Positions 9,411-17,693 of a DNA stretch of 64,000 nt are shown here, one piece after another. Position numbers and translations under genes: made by a program. The stretch's first letter is position 1; every line of letters begins with the position of its first letter. This DNA comes from Kibdelosporangium aridum (GTDB taxonomy: Bacteria > Actinomycetota > Actinomycetes > Mycobacteriales > Pseudonocardiaceae). The stretch covers positions 1,674,001-1,738,000 of the forward strand of contig NZ_FWXV01000002.1 of assembly GCF_900176515.1 (NCBI RefSeq), read 5' to 3'. The notes beneath the pieces were generated by a model. That model did no database searches. It was given only the letters and a program-made list of their open reading frames with translations, and was not told the DNA's origin.

Positions 9411-10418
9411 CTAACGCCTCACAGTCGGGTCGAGGACGCCGTACAGGACGTCCACCACCAGGTTGGCCAGAACGATGAACAGCGCGGCGAACATGACCAC
9501 GCCGAGCACCATGGGCAGGTCACTCTGGATCACCCCGTCGAGTGCCAGCTGACCAAGTCCCTTGAGCGAGAAGGTTTTTTCGGTGAGCACCGCACCACCC
9601 AGCAGCAGGCCGACGTCCAGACCGAACACGGTCAGGATCGGTGTCAGGCTGGCGCGCAGCGCGTGCTTGCTGATGACGGTCCGCTCACGCAACCCCTTGG
9701 CTCTTGCCGTCCGGACGAAGTCCTCGCCCAGGGTGTCGAGCATCCCGGCGCGGGTCAGCCGGGCGTAGATCGCGGAGAACAGGAACGCCAGTGTGATCCA
9801 CGGCAGGATGAGCCCTTGCGCCCATAGGCCGGGATTGTCCAGGAACGGCGTGTATTTCACCGGGGGCAGCAGTCCCCATTGGTGCACAACGAACGTGAGC
9901 GACAACAGACCGGTGAAGAAGATCGGCAACGACACACCGGCCAGCGCGATCGCCATGGCCGATCGGTCGACGACGGTGCCGCGCCTGAGCGCCGACAGCA
10001 CACCGACACCGACACCAGAGACCAGCCAGATGATCGCGGCACCGATGACGATGGACAGTGTCACCGGGAGTCTGCCGAGCACTTCCTCGAGCACCGGCAC
10101 GTTGGTGCGGAACGAATAGCCCAGGCACGGTGCCGGGCAGTCGATCGTCCGGGTACCGCTCTGGTAGGTGTCCCCGGCGACGACAGCCTTGATGAACATC
10201 CCGTACTGCTCGGCCACCGACTTGTCGAAACCGAAACGTTCCTTGATGGCCTGCACGGTTTCCGGCGTGGGGGATTTCCCCGCGAACCGGGCGGCGAGGT
10301 CGTCCGCGGTCACCCCGGCAATGCGTGGCACCAGGAAGAAGATCGCGAAGGTGGCCGCGCTGATCACCAGCAGCAGCACGATCGCGCCCGCGAGTCGACG
10401 AACGATATAAGCGATCAC
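9411..10418 (-). CDS. Oligopeptide ABC transporter permease (OppB type)
   Basis: A 335-residue permease. It has the characteristic N-terminal helix (Y-I-V-R-R-L-A-G-A), a periplasmic loop, then five further membrane helices. The EAA-type loop that contacts the ATPase is visible as D-F-V-R-T-A-R-A-K-G-L, and the C-terminus ends near D-P-T-V-R-R. Downstream it is followed after three bases by the OppD-type ATPase; upstream it follows the solute-binding lipoprotein. Confidence 0.93.
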   Translation of the reverse strand: MIAYIVRRLAGAIVLLLVISAATFAIFFLVPRIAGVTADDLAARFAGKSPTPETVQAIKERFGFDKSVAEQYGMFIKAVVAGDTYQSGTRTIDCPAPCLGYSFRTNVPVLEEVLGRLPVTLSIVIGAAIIWLVSGVGVGVLSALRRGTVVDRSAMAIALAGVSLPIFFTGLLSLTFVVHQWGLLPPVKYTPFLDNPGLWAQGLILPWITLAFLFSAIYARLTRAGMLDTLGEDFVRTARAKGLRERTVISKHALRASLTPILTVFGLDVGLLLGGAVLTEKTFSLKGLGQLALDGVIQSDLPMVLGVVMFAALFIVLANLVVDVLYGVLDPTVRR

Positions 10419-10499
10419 AGCATGCGGCCATGGGTGGTCTGCGCGGCGTCGCGCAGACCACCCGTTGCCTTCACTCCTTCAGCTGACCGATGCGACTTA

Positions 10500-12257
10500 T
10501 CAGGACACGCCGAGGTTGGCGTAGTCGTACATGCCGAAGCCCGCGTGGAAGTACACGTTGGTCAGGTTCGCCGGCCGGTACAGCAGGGACTTGGCGTAGA
10601 CGTTCGGCAAGTACGCACCCAGCTCAAGCGCCCTGCGGTCGATCTGGTTGTAGATCTTCTCGCGCTCAGCCGCGTTGTCGATCTTGACGACGTCGTTCCA
10701 CATCTTGTTGATCTGGTCGTCGTTCAGCTCAGGCGCGTTGGTGTTACCACTCGGCTGAATCGCCTTGCCGTCGGTCAGCGCCTGCAGGTAGCCGTAGCCA
10801 CTCGGCCAGTCAGCGGCCCACCCGTAGGTGCCCAGGCCGACCTTCTCGTTCGCCATGAAGTTCGGCGAGCCCAGCTGGTCGGTGGTGTACGAACCCTGCG
10901 GGTAGCCCTTCAGGGTCAGCTTGATGCCGACCTTGGCCAGCGACTGCTCGACCGCCTCGGCGACGGCCTTCTCCTTCGGCCGGTCGCTGCGGAAGATCAT
11001 CGTGGTGGAGAAGCCGTTCGGCTGACCGCACTTGGCCAGCGACTCCTTGGCCTTGGCCTCGTCGCCCTTGTAGCCCTGACCGATCTTGTACAGGTCGTTC
11101 GCCTGACGGCCCGGGATGATCGGCGGCTGGATCGACGTGGACATCTCGCCACCGACATCGCCACCGTAGGCACGCCACATGGCGTCGCGGTCCGCGGCGT
11201 AGATGATCGCCAGACGGCAGTCCACGTTCGGGATGACCTTGGTGTTGATCGGCACGAGCCAGTGGAACCCGGCGTACGGGTTGTCCGCGTTGGCCTTCAG
11301 CGCCGGGTCACCGAGAACCCGCTGCCGGGCAGCCTCCTGCAGACCGGTACCGGCCAGATCGACCTGGACGTCGCCGGACAGCAGCTGGTTGTCCAGCTCC
11401 TCGGCGTTGACGCCCGCGGCGACCTCGATGCGGTCGGGCAGCTGCTTGCGGTTCGGGTCGGTGGCCTGGTCCCAGTTGGGGTTGCGCACCAGCGCGCCAC
11501 CCTGCTTGGGCTTGTAGTTGCCTTCCCACATGTACGGGCCGGTGGACAGCGGGTGCAGCGCGTACTGCTCACCGGTGTCCTTGGCCTGCGGGACCGGAGC
11601 GGTCTGGCCGCTGAACATGACCAGCTCGTTGAACTCGGCGAACGAGTCCTTCAGCTTGAACACGACGGTGTAGTCGTCCGGGGTCTCGACGCCCTTGAAG
11701 TTGTCGAGGTTCGTGTCCTTGTACGGACCCTCGTAGCCGTCGGCCGCGAGCAGGCTCTTGAAGTACGACGGACCGCTGCGCAGCACACCGCGGTCGAAGG
11801 TACGGGCCACGGCGTACTTGATGTCCTTGGCCTTGACCTCGGTGCCGTCCTCGTACTTGATGCCCTTCTTGAGCTTGTACGTCCAGGTCTTGCTGCTGTC
11901 GCTGGGCACACCGGGCGCCTCAGCCAGGTCGGGCACTGGCTTGGCACCGTCGGTACCGGGCTTGGACGCGTAGGTCATCAGCATCCGCGCGTACAGGCGG
12001 ATGAAGTTGTTGCCGAACGCGTAGTAGGTGTTGCCCGGGTCGGTTGAGTCGAAGTCGTCGCTGCTCGCGAACTTCAGCGTGCCGCCCTTTTTGTCCGAGG
12101 CGTTGACGACGCCCTTGGAGCCGGCGTCGAATGCGACCGAGCCGCCCCCATTGGCACCGCCTCCGTTGCCTCCGCTGTCGCCACCACAGGCGCCCAGCAC
12201 CAGGCTTAGGACGACTGCGCCGGACACAGCCGCTATCCGGGTATTGGTTTTCCTCAT
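10500..12257 (-). CDS. Oligopeptide ABC transporter solute-binding lipoprotein (family 5)
   Basis: A protein of 585 residues with a lipoprotein signal: basic start, hydrophobic core, lipobox L-G-A-C at about residue 24, then a Gly/Asn linker. The body is a family 5 extracellular solute-binding protein (as in DppA/OppA), which captures peptides and feeds the permease. Features include A-R-T-F-D-R-G and P-N-V-D-C-R-L-A-I near the domain hinge. Its gene lies between the two permease genes, an order seen in actinomycete peptide operons. Confidence 0.93.
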   Translation of the reverse strand: MRKTNTRIAAVSGAVVLSLVLGACGGDSGGNGGGANGGGSVAFDAGSKGVVNASDKKGGTLKFASSDDFDSTDPGNTYYAFGNNFIRLYARMLMTYASKPGTDGAKPVPDLAEAPGVPSDSSKTWTYKLKKGIKYEDGTEVKAKDIKYAVARTFDRGVLRSGPSYFKSLLAADGYEGPYKDTNLDNFKGVETPDDYTVVFKLKDSFAEFNELVMFSGQTAPVPQAKDTGEQYALHPLSTGPYMWEGNYKPKQGGALVRNPNWDQATDPNRKQLPDRIEVAAGVNAEELDNQLLSGDVQVDLAGTGLQEAARQRVLGDPALKANADNPYAGFHWLVPINTKVIPNVDCRLAIIYAADRDAMWRAYGGDVGGEMSTSIQPPIIPGRQANDLYKIGQGYKGDEAKAKESLAKCGQPNGFSTTMIFRSDRPKEKAVAEAVEQSLAKVGIKLTLKGYPQGSYTTDQLGSPNFMANEKVGLGTYGWAADWPSGYGYLQALTDGKAIQPSGNTNAPELNDDQINKMWNDVVKIDNAAEREKIYNQIDRRALELGAYLPNVYAKSLLYRPANLTNVYFHAGFGMYDYANLGVS

Positions 12258-12296
12258 CGGTTTCCTTTCACTGTCGCCAAGGTGTGCGACGCAAGG

Positions 12297-13295
12297 TCAT
12301 CGGGCGCGCGGGTCGAGCGCGTCGCGCAAACCGTCTCCGAACAGGTTGAAGGCCATCACCGTGAGGAAGATGGCAAGCCCGGGGATGATCACGAAGTGCG
12401 GTGCGACGCTGTACACCCTGGTGGCTTCGGTCAGCATGCCGCCCCACGACGGTGTCGGCGGGTTGATACCGACACCGAGGAACGACAGCGCCGCCTCGAA
12501 CAGGATGTTGGTGGGGATCATCAACGTCGAATACACCAGGATCGGGGCTACCAGGTTCGGCAGGATCTCCTTGAACAGGATGTACGGGCTGCGAGCCCCG
12601 AGGCTGCGCGCCGCGTCGACGAACTCACGTTGGCGCAGCGACAGCGTTTGCCCACGGACGATGCGACCGATGTACGGCCAGCTGAAGAAGCCGATGATGA
12701 ACACGAGCATGGCGATTCGCAGGCCGTTGCCGCTCAGGCCGAGCAGCTCGTTCGGGCTCACACCCGCGAGCGCGATCGCGAAAAGCAGAAGGGGGAAGGC
12801 CAGGAAGGCGTCCATCGTGCGGGAGATCAGCGTGTCGACCCACCCGCCGAAGTAGCCGGAGATCACGCCGAGCACCGTGCCGATGATCACCGACACCAGC
12901 GTGGCGAGGAACCCGACCAGCATGGAGATCTGTGCGCCGTAGACGATCCGGCTGAACAGGTCGCGTCCGTTGCCCGGCTCGACGCCGAGCAGGAAGTCCC
13001 AGCTGATCCCGCCGAACGAGCCGTACGGCTTGCCGAGCGTGGGATCGACCAGTTCCTGGTGGAACTCGTTGGGCGGATGGCCGAGCAGCTTCACGATGAG
13101 CGGGGCGAAGATGGCGACAAGGATGAGCAGGAGGACCACGGCACCGCCGGCCATGGCGACCTTGTCGCGCTTGAGCCGCATCCACGCGATCCGGCCGAGT
13201 GACCGGCCCTGGATCGCCTTGCGGCTGACTCCTTGCAGTACGGCTTCCGGTTGTGCCGATTTGTCAGAGTCGGTGACCTCGATCGGAGCGGTCAT
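12297..13295 (-). CDS. Oligopeptide ABC transporter permease (OppC type)
   Basis: A protein of 332 residues from the ATG at 13295. There is a cytoplasmic N-terminus, one helix at about 48-70, then a periplasmic loop with G-T-D/V-E-P-G-N-G-R-D-L-F-S-R typical of OppC and five more helices. The EAA loop is D-A-A-R-S-L-G-A. It ends in D-P-R-A-R. The start overlaps the stop of a 32-codon upstream frame (ATGA arrangement). A longer frame to 13643 runs through the promoter region and is rejected. Confidence 0.92.
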   Translation of the reverse strand: MTAPIEVTDSDKSAQPEAVLQGVSRKAIQGRSLGRIAWMRLKRDKVAMAGGAVVLLLILVAIFAPLIVKLLGHPPNEFHQELVDPTLGKPYGSFGGISWDFLLGVEPGNGRDLFSRIVYGAQISMLVGFLATLVSVIIGTVLGVISGYFGGWVDTLISRTMDAFLAFPLLLFAIALAGVSPNELLGLSGNGLRIAMLVFIIGFFSWPYIGRIVRGQTLSLRQREFVDAARSLGARSPYILFKEILPNLVAPILVYSTLMIPTNILFEAALSFLGVGINPPTPSWGGMLTEATRVYSVAPHFVIIPGLAIFLTVMAFNLFGDGLRDALDPRAR

Positions 13296-13390
13296 CGCTG
13301 TGCCAGACCCACCCGTCGCGTCGCGCGCATGAGGGCGCTGCTGTACCGGGAGGCCATGCGGCTGGGTTGCGGCGACAGCGGGTAAGCCAT
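13292..13390 (-). CDS. Small coupled ORF upstream of the OppC-type permease
   Basis: A 32-codon frame starting MAYPLSPQPSRMASR. It has a strong ribosome binding site (GGAAGGAG, 6 bases before ATG), and its TGA overlaps the ATG of the permease gene (CGATGACC). Third positions are mostly G or C. The geometry suggests that translation of this frame opens the permease start, as a leader or coupling peptide. It could also be the displaced N-terminus of an older permease start. No family recognised. Confidence 0.5.
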   Translation of the reverse strand: MAYPLSPQPSRMASRYSSALMRATRRVGLAQR

Positions 13391-13584
13391 CACGCACTCC
13401 TTCCGAGTCGGTCCGGGATCTGTCCGTTGGTGGCGACCTTAGCCCTCTTGTTCGCCATCGATTGACCACCCTGAGGTCACGATCCGGGAACACGGGCAGG
13501 CCAACACCTTGACGCGCAGGACTGATCACGGAATGTAGCGGTCTGCGGTGCTGTTTCAGTCGACTGACACAAATAGGACAGTGA

Positions 13585-14712
13585 CTAGCCGAGTGCCTCA
13601 GTGATCGAAGCCGGGCCGGCCAGCGGGTCGTCGGCTCCGACAACGCCGCCCGTGCCGTCCTGCTCGATCAGTTCCGGCCTGACTTCGTGTGGACGCAGCC
13701 GCCCGGACCTGATGTCCTCGGCGAAGTGGCACGCTACCCGATGGCCTGGGACGATCTCCCTCAGTGCCGGGCGCTCGGTGTCGCAGCGCTGCTCCTGGCG
13801 CCACGGGCAGCGGGTGTGGAAACGGCAACCGGCCGGCGGGCGCGCGGGCGACGGGAGGTCCCCGGCGAGCAGGATTCGTTCGCGGCTGTCCTCCACTATC
13901 GGGTCAGGCACAGGCACCGCCGAGAACAGCGCCCGGGTGTACGGGTGCAGCGGCTCGGCGTACAGCAGGTCCGATGGTGCTTCCTCGACCAGGCCACCGA
14001 GGTACATCACGCCGACGCGGTCGGAGATGTGCCGGACCACCGCGAGGTCGTGCGCGATCACCAGGTAGGTCAGTCCGAACTCTTCCTGCAGGTCCTCAAG
14101 CAGGTTGATCACCTGGGCCTGCACCGAGACGTCGAGCGCGGAGACCGGCTCGTCGGCCACGATCAGCTCGGGGTCGACGGTGAGCGCCCGGGCGATTCCG
14201 ATCCGTTGCCGCTGGCCACCGGAGAACTCGTGCGGGTACCGGCGCAGTGCGTTGCTCGGCAGGCCGACCGACGAAAGCAGTGAGCGCAAACGTTTCGCGG
14301 TCGTCTCGCGGTCCTTGTCCAGCCCGTGCGCCCGCATGCCCTCGACCAAAATGGACTCCACCGACTGGCGGGGATCCAGCGACGACATCGGGTCCTGGAA
14401 GACCATCTGCATCCGGCGGCGCATCTTGCGCAGTGGCTCACCGCGCATGGCCGACAGGTCGGTCCCGTCGAAGACGACCCGGCCGGACGTCGGCGGGGTC
14501 AGCTTGAGCATGGCACGGCCGAGGGTCGACTTGCCGCAGCCGGACTCACCGACCAGGCCATAGGTTTCGCCTCGCCGGATGGCCAGATCGACTCCGTCCA
14601 CCGCGTACACATAGCCGATGGTCCGGTCCAGCACGACCCCGCGCTTGATCGGGAAATGCACCTTGATGTCTTCGACCTCGACCAGTGTCTCGGTCGCCAC
14701 AACCTCGGTCAT
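13585..14712 (-). CDS. Oligopeptide ABC transporter ATP-binding protein (OppF type), second set
   Basis: A protein of 375 residues from the ATG at 14712: Walker A G-E-S-G-C-G-K-S-T, signature F-S-G-G-Q-R-Q-R, Walker B L-I-V-A-D-E-P, and a C-terminal oligopeptide domain with G-C-R-F-H-T-R-C. Start and stop of the preceding OppD-type gene overlap (TATGACC). It is the last gene of the second transporter operon. The long C-terminal tail, about 45 residues after the family domain and rich in Asp/Gly, is unusual. Confidence 0.92.
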   Translation of the reverse strand: MTEVVATETLVEVEDIKVHFPIKRGVVLDRTIGYVYAVDGVDLAIRRGETYGLVGESGCGKSTLGRAMLKLTPPTSGRVVFDGTDLSAMRGEPLRKMRRRMQMVFQDPMSSLDPRQSVESILVEGMRAHGLDKDRETTAKRLRSLLSSVGLPSNALRRYPHEFSGGQRQRIGIARALTVDPELIVADEPVSALDVSVQAQVINLLEDLQEEFGLTYLVIAHDLAVVRHISDRVGVMYLGGLVEEAPSDLLYAEPLHPYTRALFSAVPVPDPIVEDSRERILLAGDLPSPARPPAGCRFHTRCPWRQEQRCDTERPALREIVPGHRVACHFAEDIRSGRLRPHEVRPELIEQDGTGGVVGADDPLAGPASITEALG

Positions 14713-15713
14713 ACCAGGGCCTCCCCATCGCGCACCGGTTCGACCGGGTTGTGGCAACGCAGCAGTCGGTCGTCGGGCACGGCTTGGTCGGCCGCCATCT
14801 CCGGAGTCACCTCGACGCAGGTGTCCACGGCGTTGGGACAGCGGGGTGCGAACGCGCAACCCGTCGTCCACGGGATGTTGTCGGCCACCGAGCCCCTGAT
14901 CGGCGACAGCCGCTCACCCCGCGGCGCGTCCAGCCGGGGGATCGAGGACAGCAGGCCGTGGGTGTACGGATGCCTTGGCACTGCGAACAGATCGTGCCGC
15001 TTGGCCCGTTCGACCACCCGGCCGCCGTAGAGCACGTTGACCTCGTCGCACAGTCCGGCGACCACACCGAGGTCGTGCGTGATCATGATCAGTGCGGTCT
15101 CGGTGTCCCGCACCAAATCCGTCAGCAGGGCAAGGATTTGCGCCTGGATGGTGACGTCGAGCGCGGTCGTCGGCTCGTCGGCGATCAGCAGCCGGGGCCG
15201 GCAGGCGAGCGCGATCGCGATCATCGCGCGCTGCCGCATGCCACCGGACAGCTGGTGCGGGTACTCGTCGAGCCGACGCTTGGGGTCGGGGATGCCGACC
15301 TTGTCCAGCAGGTCGGCAGCCTCCACTGTGGCCTGTCGGCGGGTCATGCCCCGGTGGCGCTCCAGCACCTCGGTGACCTGCAAGCCGATCGGGATGACCG
15401 GGTTCAAAGAGGACAGTGGGTCCTGGAACACCATGGCGAGGTCGCGGCCGCGCCGATCACGCATCTGCCTGTCGGACAACGACAACAGCTCGGTTCCTTC
15501 GAACCGGGCCGAACCGGAGACACGCGGGCCCCGCCTCGGCAGCAGGCCCATGATCGTCAGCGCGGTGACGGACTTGCCGCAGCCGGACTCGCCGACCAGC
15601 CCGACCGTCTGGCCGGGCTCCACCTGGAAGCTGACGCCGTCGACGGCGTACACGGGGTCTTCACCCTTGCGCCGGAACTCGACCCTGAGGTCGCGAACGT
15701 CGAGCAATGCCAC
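14709..15713 (-). CDS. Oligopeptide ABC transporter ATP-binding protein (OppD type), second set
   Basis: About 334 residues: Walker A G-E-S-G-C-G-K-S-V, signature L-S-G-G-M-R-Q-R, Walker B L-I-A-D-E-P-T-T, switch T-H-D-L-G. The C-terminal cysteine cluster is G-C-A-F-A-P-R-C. The start is uncertain: GTG at 15713 has AAAGG too close, and the TTG six bases further in has better spacing to the same AAAGG. The frame is open upstream to 15752, overlapping the permease gene. It forms a heterodimeric motor with the OppF-type protein. Confidence 0.9.
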   Translation of the reverse strand: MALLDVRDLRVEFRRKGEDPVYAVDGVSFQVEPGQTVGLVGESGCGKSVTALTIMGLLPRRGPRVSGSARFEGTELLSLSDRQMRDRRGRDLAMVFQDPLSSLNPVIPIGLQVTEVLERHRGMTRRQATVEAADLLDKVGIPDPKRRLDEYPHQLSGGMRQRAMIAIALACRPRLLIADEPTTALDVTIQAQILALLTDLVRDTETALIMITHDLGVVAGLCDEVNVLYGGRVVERAKRHDLFAVPRHPYTHGLLSSIPRLDAPRGERLSPIRGSVADNIPWTTGCAFAPRCPNAVDTCVEVTPEMAADQAVPDDRLLRCHNPVEPVRDGEALV

Positions 15714-15720
15714 CTTTACA

Positions 15721-16650
15721 TCACCGCCGGCTCTTCGGGTCGAGAGCCTCACGCAGCGACTCGCCCACCAATGTGAAACCCAATGCGACCACGACGATGC
15801 AGCCGGCCGGCCAGAACGCCAGCTCCGGGTGGCTGTCGATGACGTTCTGCGCCTGGCCGAGCATCTGGCCCCACTCCGGGACCCGGTCGTCGGGGTTGCC
15901 GAGGCCGAGGAACGACAACCCGGCCGCCTCGATGATCGCGATCGCGAGCACGAGCGTGGCCTGGACGATCACCGGTCCGAGCGAGTTGGGCAGCATGTGC
16001 CGGAACACGATCGAGCCCTCTCGCACGCCGAGCGAGCGCGCGGCGAGCACGTGATCACTGTGCCGTTGCGCCAGCATCGAACCACGCAACAGCCTTGCGA
16101 ACACGGGGATCTGCACGACGGCCACCGCGAGGATGACCGTGTACTGGTTGGGCTGGGCGAACAACGAGCCGATGGACACCGCCAGCAGCAGGCCCGGGAT
16201 CGACAGCATCACGTCGACCACGCGCATGACCGTGGAGTCCACCCACCCGCTCAACGCGCCCGCGAGCGTGCCGAGCACCAAGCCGCCAGCCAGTCCGATC
16301 AGCGTGGCCAGCACACCGACCAGCAGCGTCTGCTGTGCGCCGACAAGAAGCCGGGACAGCAGGTCGCGGCCGACCTGGTCGCCGCCGAGCGGATGACCGG
16401 GCTGTGCCGGTGGGATTTCGTTGCGGGCACGGATGACCTGGTCGCCGAGCATCGGCTCACCCGGGTCGTGCGGGGCCAGGAACGGGGAAAGCAGCGCCAG
16501 GATCACGAACGCGATCACGATCGTCGCGCCGAGCAGGAACACCGGGTTGCGGCGCAACCGGCGCCAGGCCGCGGCGGCCAGGCTGACCCCGGCGTCGGAC
16601 TTGGCGGCTCGCTGAGCCAGTTCGTCGATCTTGCTCGTACGAGCCGTCAT
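15721..16650 (-). CDS. Oligopeptide ABC transporter permease (OppC type), second set
   Basis: A protein of 309 residues from the ATG at 16650, which overlaps the stop of the OppB-type gene (CGATGACG). The N-terminal helix is at about 38-60. The periplasmic signature G-G-D-Q-V-G-R-D-L-L-S-R, an EAA loop (A-A-R-S-L-G-V-R-E) and the end D-P-K-S-R-R are as in OppC. The frame continues upstream to 16743, but the overlap with the previous stop supports the start given. Confidence 0.92.
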   Translation of the reverse strand: MTARTSKIDELAQRAAKSDAGVSLAAAAWRRLRRNPVFLLGATIVIAFVILALLSPFLAPHDPGEPMLGDQVIRARNEIPPAQPGHPLGGDQVGRDLLSRLLVGAQQTLLVGVLATLIGLAGGLVLGTLAGALSGWVDSTVMRVVDVMLSIPGLLLAVSIGSLFAQPNQYTVILAVAVVQIPVFARLLRGSMLAQRHSDHVLAARSLGVREGSIVFRHMLPNSLGPVIVQATLVLAIAIIEAAGLSFLGLGNPDDRVPEWGQMLGQAQNVIDSHPELAFWPAGCIVVVALGFTLVGESLREALDPKSRR

Positions 16651-17669
16651 CGCCCACCACCCGAGGTCCGGATCCGTGGGTCGATCACCGCGTACGACAG
16701 GTCGACCGCCAGATTGACAAGCACGAAAACCCCGGCAGCGCAAAGGATCAGCAACAACAGCACCGGGTAGTCACGGCGCTCGAAGCCGATCGCCAACGCC
16801 TGCCCGATGCCGGGGAAGGCGAACACCTTCTCGGTCAGCACGGCACCGGCAAGCAGCGCACCGGTCTGCAGGCCGATCGTGGTGACCACGGGCAACATCG
16901 CGTTGCGCAGCACGTGCCGTCGCCGGATCACCGGAGTGGTCAGGCCCTTCGACTCGGCGGTGCGCACGAAGTCCTCGTCGAGCACGTCCAGCACGGAGGC
17001 ACGGGTGATCCGGAAGATCACCGAGAACGGGATGCTGGACAGCGCTACCGCGGGCAGGATCAGGTGTTTGAACGCGTCCCACGCGGCGTCGAACTCGCGC
17101 GTGATCAGCCCGTCGAGGATGAAGAACCCGGTGACCCGGGTCGCGTCGAGCCCGCCTTCCTGTCTTCCCGTGGTGGGAAACCAGCCCAGCTCGACGGCGA
17201 AGACCTGCTTGAGCACGAACGCCAGGAAGAACACCGGCACGGCGACGCCGATCAGCGAACCGACCACGCTGAGGTTGTCCAGGATCCCGCCGCGACGGCG
17301 AGCAGCCAGGAAACCCAGCGGGATCCCGACCGCGATGGCGATCACGATGGCCAGCACCGACAGCTCGAGGGTCGCCGGGAACCGTTGCAGGAAGATCTCC
17401 ATGGCCGAATCGCCCGGCTGAACGCCGGTGGAAACACCGAAGTCCCCGGACGCGGCGCGCCCGAGGAACTTGAAGTACTGCACGAAGATCGGTTGATCAA
17501 GGCCCAGTTCGGCGGTCAACTGGGCGCGCAGGGCGGGGGTGGCCCGCTCGCCCAGGAGGGCCGAGACCGGCCCTCCTGGGAGCGAACGCAACCACGCGAA
17601 CAGCAGCAGCGACAGTGCTACGACGACGAGCACGAGCTGCAGCAGCCGCCGGACGGTGTAACGGAGCAC
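16647..17669 (-). CDS. Oligopeptide ABC transporter permease (OppB type), second set
   Basis: A 340-residue permease starting L-R-Y-T-V-R-R-L-L-Q, with a first membrane helix at about 9-28. The periplasmic loop carries L-G-L-D-Q-P-I-F-V-Q-Y, followed by five more helices. The EAA loop is D-F-V-R-T-A-E-S-K-G-L, and the ending is I-D-P-R-I-R-T-S-G. It begins 24 bases after the binding-protein gene and overlaps the OppC-type gene by four bases. Confidence 0.93.
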   Translation of the reverse strand: MLRYTVRRLLQLVLVVVALSLLLFAWLRSLPGGPVSALLGERATPALRAQLTAELGLDQPIFVQYFKFLGRAASGDFGVSTGVQPGDSAMEIFLQRFPATLELSVLAIVIAIAVGIPLGFLAARRRGGILDNLSVVGSLIGVAVPVFFLAFVLKQVFAVELGWFPTTGRQEGGLDATRVTGFFILDGLITREFDAAWDAFKHLILPAVALSSIPFSVIFRITRASVLDVLDEDFVRTAESKGLTTPVIRRRHVLRNAMLPVVTTIGLQTGALLAGAVLTEKVFAFPGIGQALAIGFERRDYPVLLLLILCAAGVFVLVNLAVDLSYAVIDPRIRTSGGGR

Positions 17670-17693
17670 AGTTTTCTAAGGTCCTTCTGCGCC

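Noticed and set aside
9879..12047. A 722-codon plus-strand frame across the OppB and binding-protein genes
   Set aside because: Shadow of two strongly supported minus-strand genes; low-complexity V/L/R/D-rich translation.
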